The notes beneath the pieces were generated by a model. It did not search any database. It had not been told where the DNA came from and saw nothing but the letters and a program-made list of their open reading frames with translations. Of a DNA stretch of 16,073 nt, positions 1 through 7,025 are shown piece by piece. How positions within the stretch are numbered: the first letter of the stretch is position 1; every line of letters starts with the position of its first letter. The translations under genes and the position numbers were made by a program. Origin of the DNA: JBKHYG01 sp046565595 (GTDB taxonomy: Bacteria > Actinomycetota > AC-67). The stretch lies in NCBI GenBank assembly GCA_046565595.1, contig JBKHYG010000090.1:1-16073 (forward strand). Reading direction: 5' to 3'.

Positions 1-1177
1 CCGCTTCGGAGCCCTTCAGGCGGGGCAGGTTCTCGAGTACCGCGGCCTTCACCTCAGGGAGCGTGACGCGATCCTGGGGGCGGCTCGGTCCTGCCATCGA
101 CGGAACCACCGTCGACAGGTCGAACTCGAGGAGTTCGGGATATCGAGGTTCGGGGGCGTCTTTAGTGGCGAACAGGCCTTGGGCCTTGCAGTAGGCCTCG
201 ACGCGATCGATCAGCTCTTGGGACCGTCCGGTGCCACGCAGGTACCCGAGGGTCTGCTCATCCACGGGGAAGAAACCCTCGGTGGCTCCGTACTCGGGGC
301 TCATGTTCGCAACCGTAGCCCGGTCCGGCACGCTCAGCGCGCCCAATCCGGGGCCGAAGAACTCGACGAGCTTGCCGACGACGCCGTGCGCGCGCAGCAG
401 CTGCGTGAGCATCAGCACCATGTCGGTCGCCGTGGCGCCCTCTGGCAGCGCGCCGGAGAGCCGAACACCCACGACCGGTGGAACGGCCATGGTCACCGGC
501 TCACCCAACATCGCGGCTTCGGCCTCGATGCCGCCCACACCCCAGCCCAGCACGCCGACGCCACCGATCATGGTGGTGTGAGAGTCCGTGCCGACCAGGG
601 TGTCGGGGAAGGCGATGCCGTCGCGCTCGCTGACCACATCAGCCAGGAACTCGAGGTTCACCTGGTGGACGATCCCCGCTCCGGGCGGGACGGCGCGGAA
701 CCGGTCGAAGGCCCCTTGCGCCCAGCGCAAGAAGCGGTAGCGCTCCCGATTGCGAGTGACCTCCAGGGCCACATTCTGCGTGAAGGATTCGGGAGACCCG
801 TAGGCGTCCACCTGTACCGAGTGATCGATCACCAGGTCCACGGGAACCTGCGGGTTGACCTTCTCTATGTCTCCCTTCCAGCGTTCGACACCGTTCCGCA
901 TCGCGGCCAGGTCCGCAACCACCGGGACGCCGGTGAAATCTTGCAGCACGACACGCCCGGGACGGAAGGGGATCTCGACATCCGAGTCCACGGTATCGGG
1001 CCAAGCCAGCAGAGCGTCGATGTGTTCTTGGCTGGCTCCTCTGCCCTGGAAGCGGATCATGTTCTCCAGGAGGATGCGGATCGTGTACGGCAACCTCGAC
1101 AAGGTCGACTCGTCTGCGACGCTGGTCAGCGGGACGATGCGGACCTCTCCGCTGGCGGTCGTGAGACGATCGGTCAT
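1..1177 (-). CDS. acnA: Aconitate hydratase (AcnA type), N-terminal part, cut by window edge
   Basis: Aconitase interconverts citrate and isocitrate in the TCA cycle, using a [4Fe-4S] cluster in the cytoplasm. The visible 392 residues align by eye along their whole length with the first part of bacterial AcnA: LLENMIRF (36-43), DFTGVPVVADLAAMR (80-94), PVDLVIDHSVQVD (112-124), the substrate-site segment DTLVGTDSHTTM (192-203), GWGVGGIEAEAAMLG (211-225), ADRATVANMSPEYGAT-like block (285-299) and GPSRPQDRV (363-371). The cluster cysteines of the family lie further downstream and are outside the window, so activity cannot be judged. The ATG at 1177 is supported by an AAGGAG ribosome-binding site about 6 nt upstream (on the minus strand) and by the family N-terminus. 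It lies 36 bases after the flavin-reductase gene and may be cotranscribed, but a TAGGCT box at 1216-1211 could give it its own promoter. Two family positions differ: G in MIGGVG and E in GATEGFF. Confidence 0.95.
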   Translation of the reverse strand, partial: MTDRLTTASGEVRIVPLTSVADESTLSRLPYTIRILLENMIRFQGRGASQEHIDALLAWPDTVDSDVEIPFRPGRVVLQDFTGVPVVADLAAMRNGVERWKGDIEKVNPQVPVDLVIDHSVQVDAYGSPESFTQNVALEVTRNRERYRFLRWAQGAFDRFRAVPPGAGIVHQVNLEFLADVVSERDGIAFPDTLVGTDSHTTMIGGVGVLGWGVGGIEAEAAMLGEPVTMAVPPVVGVRLSGALPEGATATDMVLMLTQLLRAHGVVGKLVEFFGPGLGALSVPDRATVANMSPEYGATEGFFPVDEQTLGYLRGTGRSQELIDRVEAYCKAQGLFATKDAPEPRYPELLEFDLSTVVPSMAGPSRPQDRVTLPEVKAAVLENLPRLKGSEA

Positions 1178-1210
1178 CAACGCTCCTTCGCGTGGGTTCG
1201 GTGGCTGCCC

Positions 1211-1216
1211 AGCCTA
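1211..1216 (-). promoter_or_regulatory. Putative -10 box TAGGCT of the aconitase gene
   Basis: On the minus strand TAGGCT fits the actinobacterial TANNNT -10 pattern. Its first three bases are also the TAG stop codon of the upstream flavin-reductase gene. Initiation about 7 nt downstream would leave a leader of roughly 27 nt that holds the AAGGAG ribosome-binding site. I did not find a convincing -35 hexamer, so this is an inference from position and from the two similar cases in this window. Confidence 0.4.
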
Positions 1217-1738
1217 GCGGTCGTCGCTAGCAGGCGGACCGGACCGGTCCCGGTCCAGTGCTGAAGCCTGCCGGTAGTCCCCGTCCAGGTAGATGAGCGG
1301 CTCTCCGTCGGTGCTGTCTGCCCCGACGACCTCACCTATGTAGACCAGATGCGTTCCAGCCTGCACGGTTCGAGCCACCCGACAACGAACCGAAGCCAAC
1401 GCTGCGGCAAGGACCGGGACGCCAGGATCCTCGAGGGTCCAATCGATCTCTGCGAACTTGTCGGCCGCCCTGGAGGCGAACAGTTCGGCTAGGGGCCGGT
1501 CGTCGGCTGCCAAGAGGTTCACGGCGAAGGAGCCATGCTCAGCTATCGCGGCCGAGGTTCGGCTCTCGGCGTTGGCGCATACCAGCACCATCGGCGGGTC
1601 TATGGAGACGCTCGTGAAGGCGGTCGCGGTCATGCCGGCCGGCCCCCCGTCAGCGTTCATCGAGGTGATCACGGTCACTCCGGCAGCGAAGCGACGCATC
1701 ACCCCTTTCAGGCGTTCCGGCAGTGCGTTGGCCTCCAT
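1214..1738 (-). CDS. Flavin reductase-like, FMN-binding domain protein
   Basis: The protein (174 residues from this start) shows the flavin-reductase-like split-barrel fold: MRRFAAGVTVITS near the N-terminus, then GMTATAFTSVSIDPPMVLVCANAES, HGSFAVNLLAADDRPLAELFAS, and a C-terminal part with GTHLVYIGEVVGADS and PLIYLDGDYRQAS. Members bind FMN or FAD and reduce it with NAD(P)H, often supplying a separate monooxygenase, or use it in other redox roles. No oxygenase partner is present here, so the substrate is unknown. The start is uncertain. In-frame ATGs exist at 1765, 1756 and 1738; I prefer 1738 because the extra N-terminal codons include ATA and CTA, which are rare in this window, and because 1738 keeps clear of the divergent gene that starts at 1764. 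No ribosome-binding site precedes any of the three. It lies just upstream of aconitase on the same strand. Confidence 0.85.
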   Translation of the reverse strand: MEANALPERLKGVMRRFAAGVTVITSMNADGGPAGMTATAFTSVSIDPPMVLVCANAESRTSAAIAEHGSFAVNLLAADDRPLAELFASRAADKFAEIDWTLEDPGVPVLAAALASVRCRVARTVQAGTHLVYIGEVVGADSTDGEPLIYLDGDYRQASALDRDRSGPPASDDR

Positions 1739-1756
1739 GGGTAGGGGTTCTATCAT
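1728..1756 (+). promoter_or_regulatory. Promoter of a leaderless transcript for the Rieske-like gene and uvrA
   Basis: A TTGGCC -35 (1728-1733) is followed by a 17-nt spacer and a TATCAT -10 (1751-1756). The ATG at 1764 lies exactly 7 nt after the -10, where transcription should begin, and there is no ribosome-binding site. This is the best-formed promoter in the window. It lies inside or directly against the start of the divergent flavin-reductase gene. Confidence 0.6.
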
Positions 1757-1763
1757 GGGCGCC

Positions 1764-2075
1764 ATGCCGCAATGGGTAGATGTCGTCGCCGAGGACGACC
1801 TGGAAGAGGGAGAACCGGTCCTGGCCGATGCGCTGGGAACCGAGGTCTGTCTGGTGTTGGCTGATGGGGATGTCTACGCCTTGCAGAACGATTGCCCCAA
1901 CGACGGTCAGCCGTTGGGTGAGGGCGAGATGCAGGGAGACACGGTCCTGGTGTGCCCGAAGGGGGACGCCCACTTCGATGTGACCACCGGCGAGGCCCTG
2001 AAGGGTTGCGAGACAGATCTGGAGACCTTCGAGGTTCGCGTCGTCGGCGGGGTCGTTCAGGTCGGCTTGGAGTGA
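1764..2075 (+). CDS. Rieske-fold / NirD-like small protein lacking the His ligands
   Basis: This 103-residue protein has the length and layout of a stand-alone Rieske ferredoxin or nitrite reductase small subunit: an N-terminal strand region, LADGDVYALQNDCPNDGQPL (32-51), then VLVCPKGDAHFDVTTGEAL (61-79) and a final VRVVGGVVQVGL. A [2Fe-2S] Rieske site needs CxH and CxxH. Here both cysteines are present (C44, C64) but the histidines are replaced: N46 and G67. H70 is nearby, three residues out of place, and C29 and C82 are extra. It may therefore bind no cluster, bind one in another way, or act as a structural or regulatory subunit as NirD of some bacteria does. The start at 1764 follows a TATCAT box by 7 nt; an in-frame ATG at 1755 would fall inside that box. 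The stop overlaps the uvrA start (GTGA, 2072-2075). Confidence 0.8.
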   Translation: MPQWVDVVAEDDLEEGEPVLADALGTEVCLVLADGDVYALQNDCPNDGQPLGEGEMQGDTVLVCPKGDAHFDVTTGEALKGCETDLETFEVRVVGGVVQVGLE

Positions 2076-3838
2076 CAGCCGACAGCGACCTGTTCGCTCA
2101 CGGGCGCCTTATCGTCCATGGAGCTCGTGAGCACAACCTCAAGGATCTGCACCTCGAACTCCCTCGCGATCGTCTGATCGTCTTCACCGGGCTGAGCGGC
2201 AGCGGCAAATCCTCACTCGCCTTCGACACCATCTACGCCGAAGGGCAGCGCAGGTATGTCGAATCGCTGTCCGCTTACGCGCGCCAATTCCTCGGACAGA
2301 TGGAGAAGCCCGATGTCGACTTCATCGACGGGCTATCGCCAGCGATCTCGATCGATCAGAAGACCGCTTCGCACAATCCGCGATCGACCGTCGGAACGGT
2401 CACAGAGGTTTACGACTACCTACGGCTCCTGTATGCGCGTATCGGCAAGCCCCACTGTCCCGAGTGCGGCCTCGAGATCGCCAGGCAGACGCCCGAGCAG
2501 ATCTCCGACCGGATCGCCTCTCTCCAAGAGGGCACGCGGTTCCAGGTCCTCGCTCCGGTGGTTCGAGACCGCAAGGGCGAGTTCGAGCAACTCTTGGCGG
2601 ACCTGTCCAAGCGCGGGTTCGCGCGCGCCAAGGTGGATGGCGAGGTTCGTGATCTCTCGGAACAGATCCGTCTAGACCGCTACTACCAGCACACGATCGA
2701 GGTGATCGTCGATCGCCTGGTGATGAAGGAGGGCATCGAGCGACGCTTGACCGAGGCGGTCGAGACCGCGGTCGGCCTGGCCGACGGCCTCGTCGCGATC
2801 GAGCTCGTCGATGAGGCCAGGACCGACCTATACAGCGTCCATCTCGCATGCATGGAGTGCGGCAGGTCCTTCGCCGAGCCTCAACCGCGCAACTTCTCGT
2901 TCAACTCTCCTTACGGTGCGTGTGAACGCTGCGATGGCCTGGGGACGCGGCTCGAGGTCGATCCGGAGCTGGTGGTCCCTGACGAAGATGAGGCGCTTGC
3001 CGATATGCCCTTCCATCCGTGGAAGTCGTCGCGTAGCGAGTATTTCCCGCGTTTGGTCCAAGCCGTCGCCACCTCGATCGGTGTCGAGATGGATGTCCGA
3101 TGGAAGCGGCTGACCAAGACTCAACGCAAACGGTTCTTGTATGGCACCGGCGACGAGCAGGTGCATGTCCGGTACAAGAACCGCTATGGACGCACACGGC
3201 AATACTGGACCGCCTTCGAGGGGATCATCCCCTGGCTCGAGAGGGTCAGCGAGTCCACCGAGAGTGACTGGGCGCGCGGCAAGGTCGAGGCGTACATGCG
3301 TCGCGTCCCGTGTCCGGGATGTGATGGCGCGAGACTGAGACCGGAGTCGCTGGCCGTCACCCTGGGCGGCAAGAACATCTCGGAACTCTCGGCGCTGTCC
3401 ATCGGGGACGCTGCAGCCTTCCTGGCGGGATTGACGCTCTCTCCGCGTGAGGCAACGATCGCAGCGCGGGTCGTCAAGGAGGTCAACGCCCGTCTGGGTT
3501 TCCTGCTCGATGTAGGACTGGAATACCTGACGCTCGATCGGAGTGCGGCGACCTTGGCCGGCGGCGAGGCGCAACGCATCCGCCTCGCGACCCAGATCGG
3601 TTCGGGCCTCGTCGGCGTCCTCTACATCCTGGACGAGCCGTCGATCGGACTGCACCAGCGAGACAACCACAGGCTGATCGAGACCTTGATCCGCCTACGG
3701 GATCTGGGCAACACGCTCATCGTCGTCGAACACATGAGGCCACCATCGATGTGGCCGACTACATCGTGGATATCGGCCCTGGCGCGGGAGAGCATGGCGG
3801 CAAGGTCGTCTACGAGGGCCCGGTCCAAGGGATCGTAG
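2072..3838 (+). CDS. uvrA: Excinuclease ABC subunit A, 5' segment before frameshift
   Basis: UvrA is the damage-sensing ATPase of nucleotide excision repair and hands DNA to UvrB. This segment contains the first ATPase module: Walker A GLSGSGKSS (40-48), LSAYARQFLGQMEKPDVD, SISIDQKT-type block, a zinc finger C260-C263-C284-C287, a signature region and a Walker B LDEP (D521). The signature reads LAGGEAQRIRLA (495-506), not the usual LSGGE. The frame is correct up to H554 of VVEH (codon ending 3733). The next 34 residues to the stop at 3838 are out of frame, and the expected continuation (EATIDVADYIVDIGPG) is present in another frame. The GTG start at 2072 overlaps the stop of the Rieske-like gene by 4 nt and gives the normal UvrA N-terminus (LIVHGAREHNL). 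An ATG further upstream (1952) would lie inside the preceding gene and is rejected. Confidence 0.93.
   Translation: MTADSDLFAHGRLIVHGAREHNLKDLHLELPRDRLIVFTGLSGSGKSSLAFDTIYAEGQRRYVESLSAYARQFLGQMEKPDVDFIDGLSPAISIDQKTASHNPRSTVGTVTEVYDYLRLLYARIGKPHCPECGLEIARQTPEQISDRIASLQEGTRFQVLAPVVRDRKGEFEQLLADLSKRGFARAKVDGEVRDLSEQIRLDRYYQHTIEVIVDRLVMKEGIERRLTEAVETAVGLADGLVAIELVDEARTDLYSVHLACMECGRSFAEPQPRNFSFNSPYGACERCDGLGTRLEVDPELVVPDEDEALADMPFHPWKSSRSEYFPRLVQAVATSIGVEMDVRWKRLTKTQRKRFLYGTGDEQVHVRYKNRYGRTRQYWTAFEGIIPWLERVSESTESDWARGKVEAYMRRVPCPGCDGARLRPESLAVTLGGKNISELSALSIGDAAAFLAGLTLSPREATIAARVVKEVNARLGFLLDVGLEYLTLDRSAATLAGGEAQRIRLATQIGSGLVGVLYILDEPSIGLHQRDNHRLIETLIRLRDLGNTLIVVEHMRPPSMWPTTSWISALARESMAARSSTRARSKGS
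3731..3737 (+). other. Frameshift site in uvrA (apparent one-base deletion)
   Basis: The sequence here is CACATGAGGCC. Inserting a single G after 3733 gives CAC GAT GAG GCC ACC, which reads His-Asp-Glu-Ala-Thr and restores the family motif VEHDEAT followed by IDVADYIVDIGPGAGEHGG. The two reading frames join perfectly with that one change, and no other residue is missing. Either the assembled sequence has lost a base or the gene is broken here. I see no slippery run that would favour programmed frameshifting. Confidence 0.88.
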
Positions 3839-5064
3839 ACGCGAGTGGTTCACTGACCGGCGACTACCTGGCGAAGCGCCGCAACATCCCGATCCCCGCG
3901 GAGCGGCGCGAACCTCGTGGCTGGCTCGAGATCCTCGGGGCACGGGAACACAACCTTCGAGAGGTCGATGCGCGGATACCCGTCGGCTGTTTCGTGACCA
4001 TCACCGGGGTCAGCGGCAGCGGCAAATCCACGCTGATCTCTGACACGCTCCTGCCGGCCTTGATGCATCGGCTTCACGATTCCCGAACGGTGCCGGGCAA
4101 GCACAGGGCCCTGAAGGGGCTGGAGCATTTCGACAAGGTGATCGACATCGATCAATCTCCGATCGGTCGCACCCCTAGGTCGAATCCGGCGACCTACATC
4201 GGTGTCTTCGACCACATAAGGAAGCTCTACAGCGAGACTCCCGACGCGAAGGTTCGCGGCTACCAGCCCGGGCGGTTCAGCTTCAATGTCAAGGGCGGCC
4301 GATGCGAAGCCTGCCAGGGCGACGGACAGATCAAGATCGAGATGCATTTCCTGCCCGACATCTTCGTGCCCTGCGAGGTGTGCAAGGGGAAGCGGTACAA
4401 CCGCGACACCCTAGAGGTGCGGTTCAAGGGTAAGAACATCCACGAGGTCCTCGAGATGAGCGTCGAAGAGGCGCTCGGCCATTTCGAAGCGATCCCGACG
4501 ATCAAGCGGCACTTCCAGACGCTGATGGATGTCGGGCTCGGCTACATGAGGGTCGGTCAGCCTGCTACGACGCTGTCCGGAGGCGAAGCCCAGCGTGTGA
4601 AGCTCGCTTCGGAACTGTCCAAGAGGGCAACCGGGCGGACCATCTACCTGCTGGATGAGCCGACGACCGGTCTGCACTTCGAGGACATCAACAAGTTGCT
4701 AGGGGTCCTGCACCGTCTGGTCGATCAGGGCAACACGGTCGTGGTCATCGAACACAACCTGGATGTGATCAAGACCGCGGACTGGATCGTGGATCTCGGA
4801 CCGGAAGGGGGGACGGGTGGAGGGCTGGTCGTCGCAGAGGGAACGCCTGAGACGGTAGCTGCGAGCGGCTCTTACACGGGAGAGTTCCTCGCGCCGATGT
4901 TGGAACCGAACAAGGCGGCGAAGAAGCCGGGCTCGAAGAAGCCCGGCTCGAAGAGACCGGCGGCGAAGAAGCCTGCGAAAAAGCCGGCGGCGACGAAGCC
5001 CGCGAAGAAGCCGGCCTCGAAGAAGACCTCAACCAGGGCTTCGGCCACCAAGGGACGCCGTTAG
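3751..5064 (+). CDS. uvrA: Excinuclease ABC subunit A, 3' segment after frameshift
   Basis: This frame carries the rest of UvrA: IVDIGPGAGEHGGKVVYEG, the second Walker A GVSGSGKST (about 4003-4030), the SPIGRTPRSNPATYIG block, the second zinc finger (CEAC and CEVC, about 4300-4390), the second signature LSGGEAQRVKLA (about 4574-4610) and Walker B LLDEPTTGLH (about 4648-4675). The GTG at 3751 is only the first possible start codon in the frame. Homology continues upstream to 3734, so a separate gene start is unlikely. With the missing base restored, UvrA would be about 997 residues, longer than the usual 940-970, because of a Lys/Pro/Ala-rich tail after the normal end SYTGEFLAPML. The stop TAG (5062-5064) is part of the putative -10 box of the next gene. 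If the frameshift is real, this half could be made only by internal initiation. Confidence 0.92.
   Translation: MADYIVDIGPGAGEHGGKVVYEGPVQGIVDASGSLTGDYLAKRRNIPIPAERREPRGWLEILGAREHNLREVDARIPVGCFVTITGVSGSGKSTLISDTLLPALMHRLHDSRTVPGKHRALKGLEHFDKVIDIDQSPIGRTPRSNPATYIGVFDHIRKLYSETPDAKVRGYQPGRFSFNVKGGRCEACQGDGQIKIEMHFLPDIFVPCEVCKGKRYNRDTLEVRFKGKNIHEVLEMSVEEALGHFEAIPTIKRHFQTLMDVGLGYMRVGQPATTLSGGEAQRVKLASELSKRATGRTIYLLDEPTTGLHFEDINKLLGVLHRLVDQGNTVVVIEHNLDVIKTADWIVDLGPEGGTGGGLVVAEGTPETVAASGSYTGEFLAPMLEPNKAAKKPGSKKPGSKRPAAKKPAKKPAATKPAKKPASKKTSTRASATKGRR
4909..5061 (+). repeat. Lysine-rich, histone-H1-like C-terminal tail repeats of UvrA
   Basis: The last 51 codons of uvrA contain 16 lysines and 4 arginines and no acidic residue. 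They are built from imperfect repeats of KKPGS, KKPA and AKKPA. At DNA level the AAGAAGCC(G/C)GGCTCG unit occurs twice in tandem (about 4920-4950). Such tails are known from eukaryotic H1 and from actinobacterial HU-type nucleoid proteins, where they bind DNA non-specifically. They are not part of the standard UvrA fold. Confidence 0.85.
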
Positions 5065-5067
5065 CCT
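5062..5067 (+). promoter_or_regulatory. Putative -10 box TAGCCT of the thiolase gene
   Basis: TAGCCT is followed by 7 nt and then the ATG at 5075, the spacing expected for a leaderless transcript. The TAG is also the uvrA stop codon. No ribosome-binding site is present before 5075, which supports leaderless initiation. The -35 region is not convincing. Confidence 0.45.
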
Positions 5068-5074
5068 GACCACC

Positions 5075-6265
5075 ATGAGCGAGCCCACCGCCTACCTGGT
5101 CGACGGAGTGCGCACCCCTATCGGGCGCTATGGCGGTGCGCTCGCCGCCGTTCGACCCGACGATCTCGCTGCGCTGGTGGTCGGAGCCGTCGTGGCGCGG
5201 GCAGGCATCGATCCTGCTCTCATCGATGAGGTGATCCTCGGAGCGGCTAACCAGGCTGGGGAAGACAACCGGAATGTCGCTCGGATGGCCGTCCTGTTGG
5301 CCGGCCTGCCGGAGACCGTGCCCGGTTTCACGGTGAATCGGCTGTGCGCTTCGGGGCTCACTGCGATCGCGTCGGCTGCGCAGGCGATCCGGTCGGGAGA
5401 AGCTGACCTGATCGTGGCCGGCGGCGTCGAATCCATGACACGAGCACCGTTGGTGATGACCAAGCCGGGAACCCCGTGGGCCAAGCCTGGAGAGGTCGTC
5501 GACACGGCACTCGGATGGAGGCTCGTGAACCCGCGACTTGCCGAGCGACCGAAGGTGACCCTGACGATGGGAGAGACCGCGGAAGAGGTCGCCGCTCTCG
5601 ACGGGATCGAGCGCGAGAGCTCCGACGCATACGCGCTACGGTCCCACGAGTTGGCGGTAGCGGCGGCCAAGGACGGAGCGTTCGACGACGACATCATCCC
5701 GGTCGAAACGCCGAACGGAACCGTGAGTGTCGACGAGGGGCCGCGGGCGGACTCGAGCATGGAACGGTTGGCGAAGCTCCGGCCGGTCTTCCGCGAGGAC
5801 GGCATAGTCACCGCAGGTTCTTCGAGTCCGCTGAGCGACGGGGCGGGAGCGATCCTGGTCGCCAGCGAGGCCGCGGTACAGCGCTTCGATCTCAAGCCTC
5901 GGGCCCGTGTCGTCTCCTCAGCCAGTGCCGGAGTCGAGCCACATCTGATGGGTCTTGGCCCCGTGCCCTCTAGCCAACGGGCGCTGGATCGTGCCGGGTG
6001 GAAGGTCGAAGATCTGGACGCGGTGGAGTTGAACGAGGCGTTCGCGCCCCAGGTGCTCGCGTGCGTCTCTCGCCTAGGGCTGGACCTAGAGATCGTCAAC
6101 GCTGAAGGCGGCGCGATCGCAATCGGCCATCCGCTCGGATGCAGTGGGGCCCGCTTGGCGATCACGCTGCTGGGGCGGCTCGAGCGCACCGGAGGTAGCC
6201 GCGGGCTAGCGACGCTCTGCGTCGGAGTCGGTCAGGGCAACGCGCTGCTCGTAGAGCGCATCTAG
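5075..6265 (+). CDS. Thiolase family acetyl-CoA acyltransferase (PcaF/PaaJ-like)
   Basis: Thiolases cleave 3-ketoacyl-CoA with CoA, or run the reverse condensation. At 396 residues this has full family length and the complete catalytic set: nucleophile C91 in NRLCASGL, the NEAFAPQ motif, H352 in GGAIAIGHPLGCSGAR and C382 in CVGVGQG. The blocks GGVESMTRAP, GWRLVNPRL and MGETAEEVA resemble beta-ketoadipyl-CoA thiolases, but other 3-ketoacyl-CoA substrates are equally possible, and no aromatic or phenylacetate pathway genes are near. The start at 5075 is 10 nt after the uvrA stop, has no ribosome-binding site and sits 7 nt after a TAGCCT box, so it is probably transcribed on its own as a leaderless mRNA. 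A weak hairpin follows the stop. Confidence 0.95.
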   Translation: MSEPTAYLVDGVRTPIGRYGGALAAVRPDDLAALVVGAVVARAGIDPALIDEVILGAANQAGEDNRNVARMAVLLAGLPETVPGFTVNRLCASGLTAIASAAQAIRSGEADLIVAGGVESMTRAPLVMTKPGTPWAKPGEVVDTALGWRLVNPRLAERPKVTLTMGETAEEVAALDGIERESSDAYALRSHELAVAAAKDGAFDDDIIPVETPNGTVSVDEGPRADSSMERLAKLRPVFREDGIVTAGSSSPLSDGAGAILVASEAAVQRFDLKPRARVVSSASAGVEPHLMGLGPVPSSQRALDRAGWKVEDLDAVELNEAFAPQVLACVSRLGLDLEIVNAEGGAIAIGHPLGCSGARLAITLLGRLERTGGSRGLATLCVGVGQGNALLVERI

Positions 6266-6273
6266 GGCACATG

Positions 6274-6295
6274 GGACGCCCGGAATGGGCCGTCC
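6274..6295 (+). terminator. Hairpin after the thiolase gene, possible terminator
   Basis: GGACG (6274-6278) pairs with CGTCC (6291-6295) and CCC (6279-6281) pairs with GGG (6287-6289), leaving one bulged C and a GGAAT loop. There is no T-run after it, so it is at best a U-less terminator of the kind proposed for high-GC actinobacteria. It lies in the roughly 100-base gap before the next gene. I see nothing else in that gap except a weak GAATCT box at 6352-6357. Confidence 0.35.
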
Positions 6296-6364
6296 TGCCG
6301 ACTGGAGCCATTCGCTCTCGCGCATCCGCAAGGTACGAGGACGCCCGAGGCGAATCTTCCGCGC

Positions 6365-7024
6365 ATGAAGCGCCCGGTGCTCATCGCCCTACTGTTGATC
6401 GCAGCGGTGGATCCTGCCCAGGCCGCGCCCACCGCACAGGTGATCCAGTATCGGACAGCAAAGGCTGCCGACGGATACATGTCCACTTCCGCCGAGGGCA
6501 GCTTCCAGGTGATCTTCCTCCGGCCCGATGGCTCGAGTCCCGCGGGTTATGCGACCGGCTCGGGGATGCTCGCGACGCCTGCCCAGCCCGGGTTCTTCGA
6601 TGCTTCCAAGCCGTGGGTGATCTTCAAGCACACCAAGCCAGACGGCAGCCTGGGTTGCTTCTCATCGATGAACCTCACCCCGCAGGCGCCGAGCGAGGTG
6701 ATCGAGGTCGGCCGGTATCAGTTGATCGATCAGACCACGACGACTCACCAGGCCGTAGTGCTCCTGTCCGTTCCCTGCGCCCGGGGCTCGGATTCCGAAG
6801 CGGTTGCGCTCTGGTATGTACCCAGATACGCGGATCCCCCCGGCCAGTTCGCTTGGACGCTCCCCTTCTCTGGGGGCGCATCCGATCCCCGCGGAAGTGC
6901 CACGCTGCACGGCATCAACTACGACGCGTACTTCACCGTCTGCGGCGATGTATCTGGATGCTTGAAACCGGTAGCGCAGAGTTACTGGCGGATCTACGAC
7001 GCCAACCTGACGATCTCGAAGTGA
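6365..7024 (+). CDS. Secreted protein of unknown function
   Basis: I do not recognise a family. The 219-residue product begins with a clear Sec signal peptide: MKRP, a hydrophobic stretch VLIALLLIAAV, and a signal-peptidase I site after AQA (about residue 20). The mature part of about 199 residues has no further membrane segment and no lipobox. It has four cysteines (in LGCF, VPCAR and CGDVSGC), which could form two disulphides outside the cell. It is rich in Ser, Thr, Gly, Pro and aromatic residues, as expected for an exported beta-rich domain. No ribosome-binding site is visible; GAATCT lies 7 nt before the ATG, a poor match to the leaderless -10 seen elsewhere in the window. It ends one base before the stop codon of the convergent thioesterase gene. 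Coding status is supported by the signal peptide and regular high-GC codon use. Confidence 0.8.
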   Translation: MKRPVLIALLLIAAVDPAQAAPTAQVIQYRTAKAADGYMSTSAEGSFQVIFLRPDGSSPAGYATGSGMLATPAQPGFFDASKPWVIFKHTKPDGSLGCFSSMNLTPQAPSEVIEVGRYQLIDQTTTTHQAVVLLSVPCARGSDSEAVALWYVPRYADPPGQFAWTLPFSGGASDPRGSATLHGINYDAYFTVCGDVSGCLKPVAQSYWRIYDANLTISK

Positions 7025-7025
7025 T

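Noticed and set aside
179..1264. Long plus-strand open frames opposite aconitase
   Set aside because: The minus-strand frame gives continuous aconitase homology; the plus frames are shadows typical of high-GC DNA and have no recognisable domains.
1952..2071. Upstream ATG extension of uvrA from 1952
   Set aside because: It lies within the Rieske-like gene, encodes an arginine-rich stretch without UvrA homology, and the GTG at 2072 gives the normal N-terminus with a 4-nt overlap.
3725..3760. Programmed ribosomal frameshift in uvrA
   Set aside because: No slippery heptamer, no obvious downstream pseudoknot, and UvrA is not known to use recoding; a one-base deletion explains the data more simply.
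6266..6364. Small RNA or riboswitch in the gap before the secreted gene
   Set aside because: Apart from one bulged hairpin and a weak box there is no conserved structure or aptamer-like sequence that I can support.
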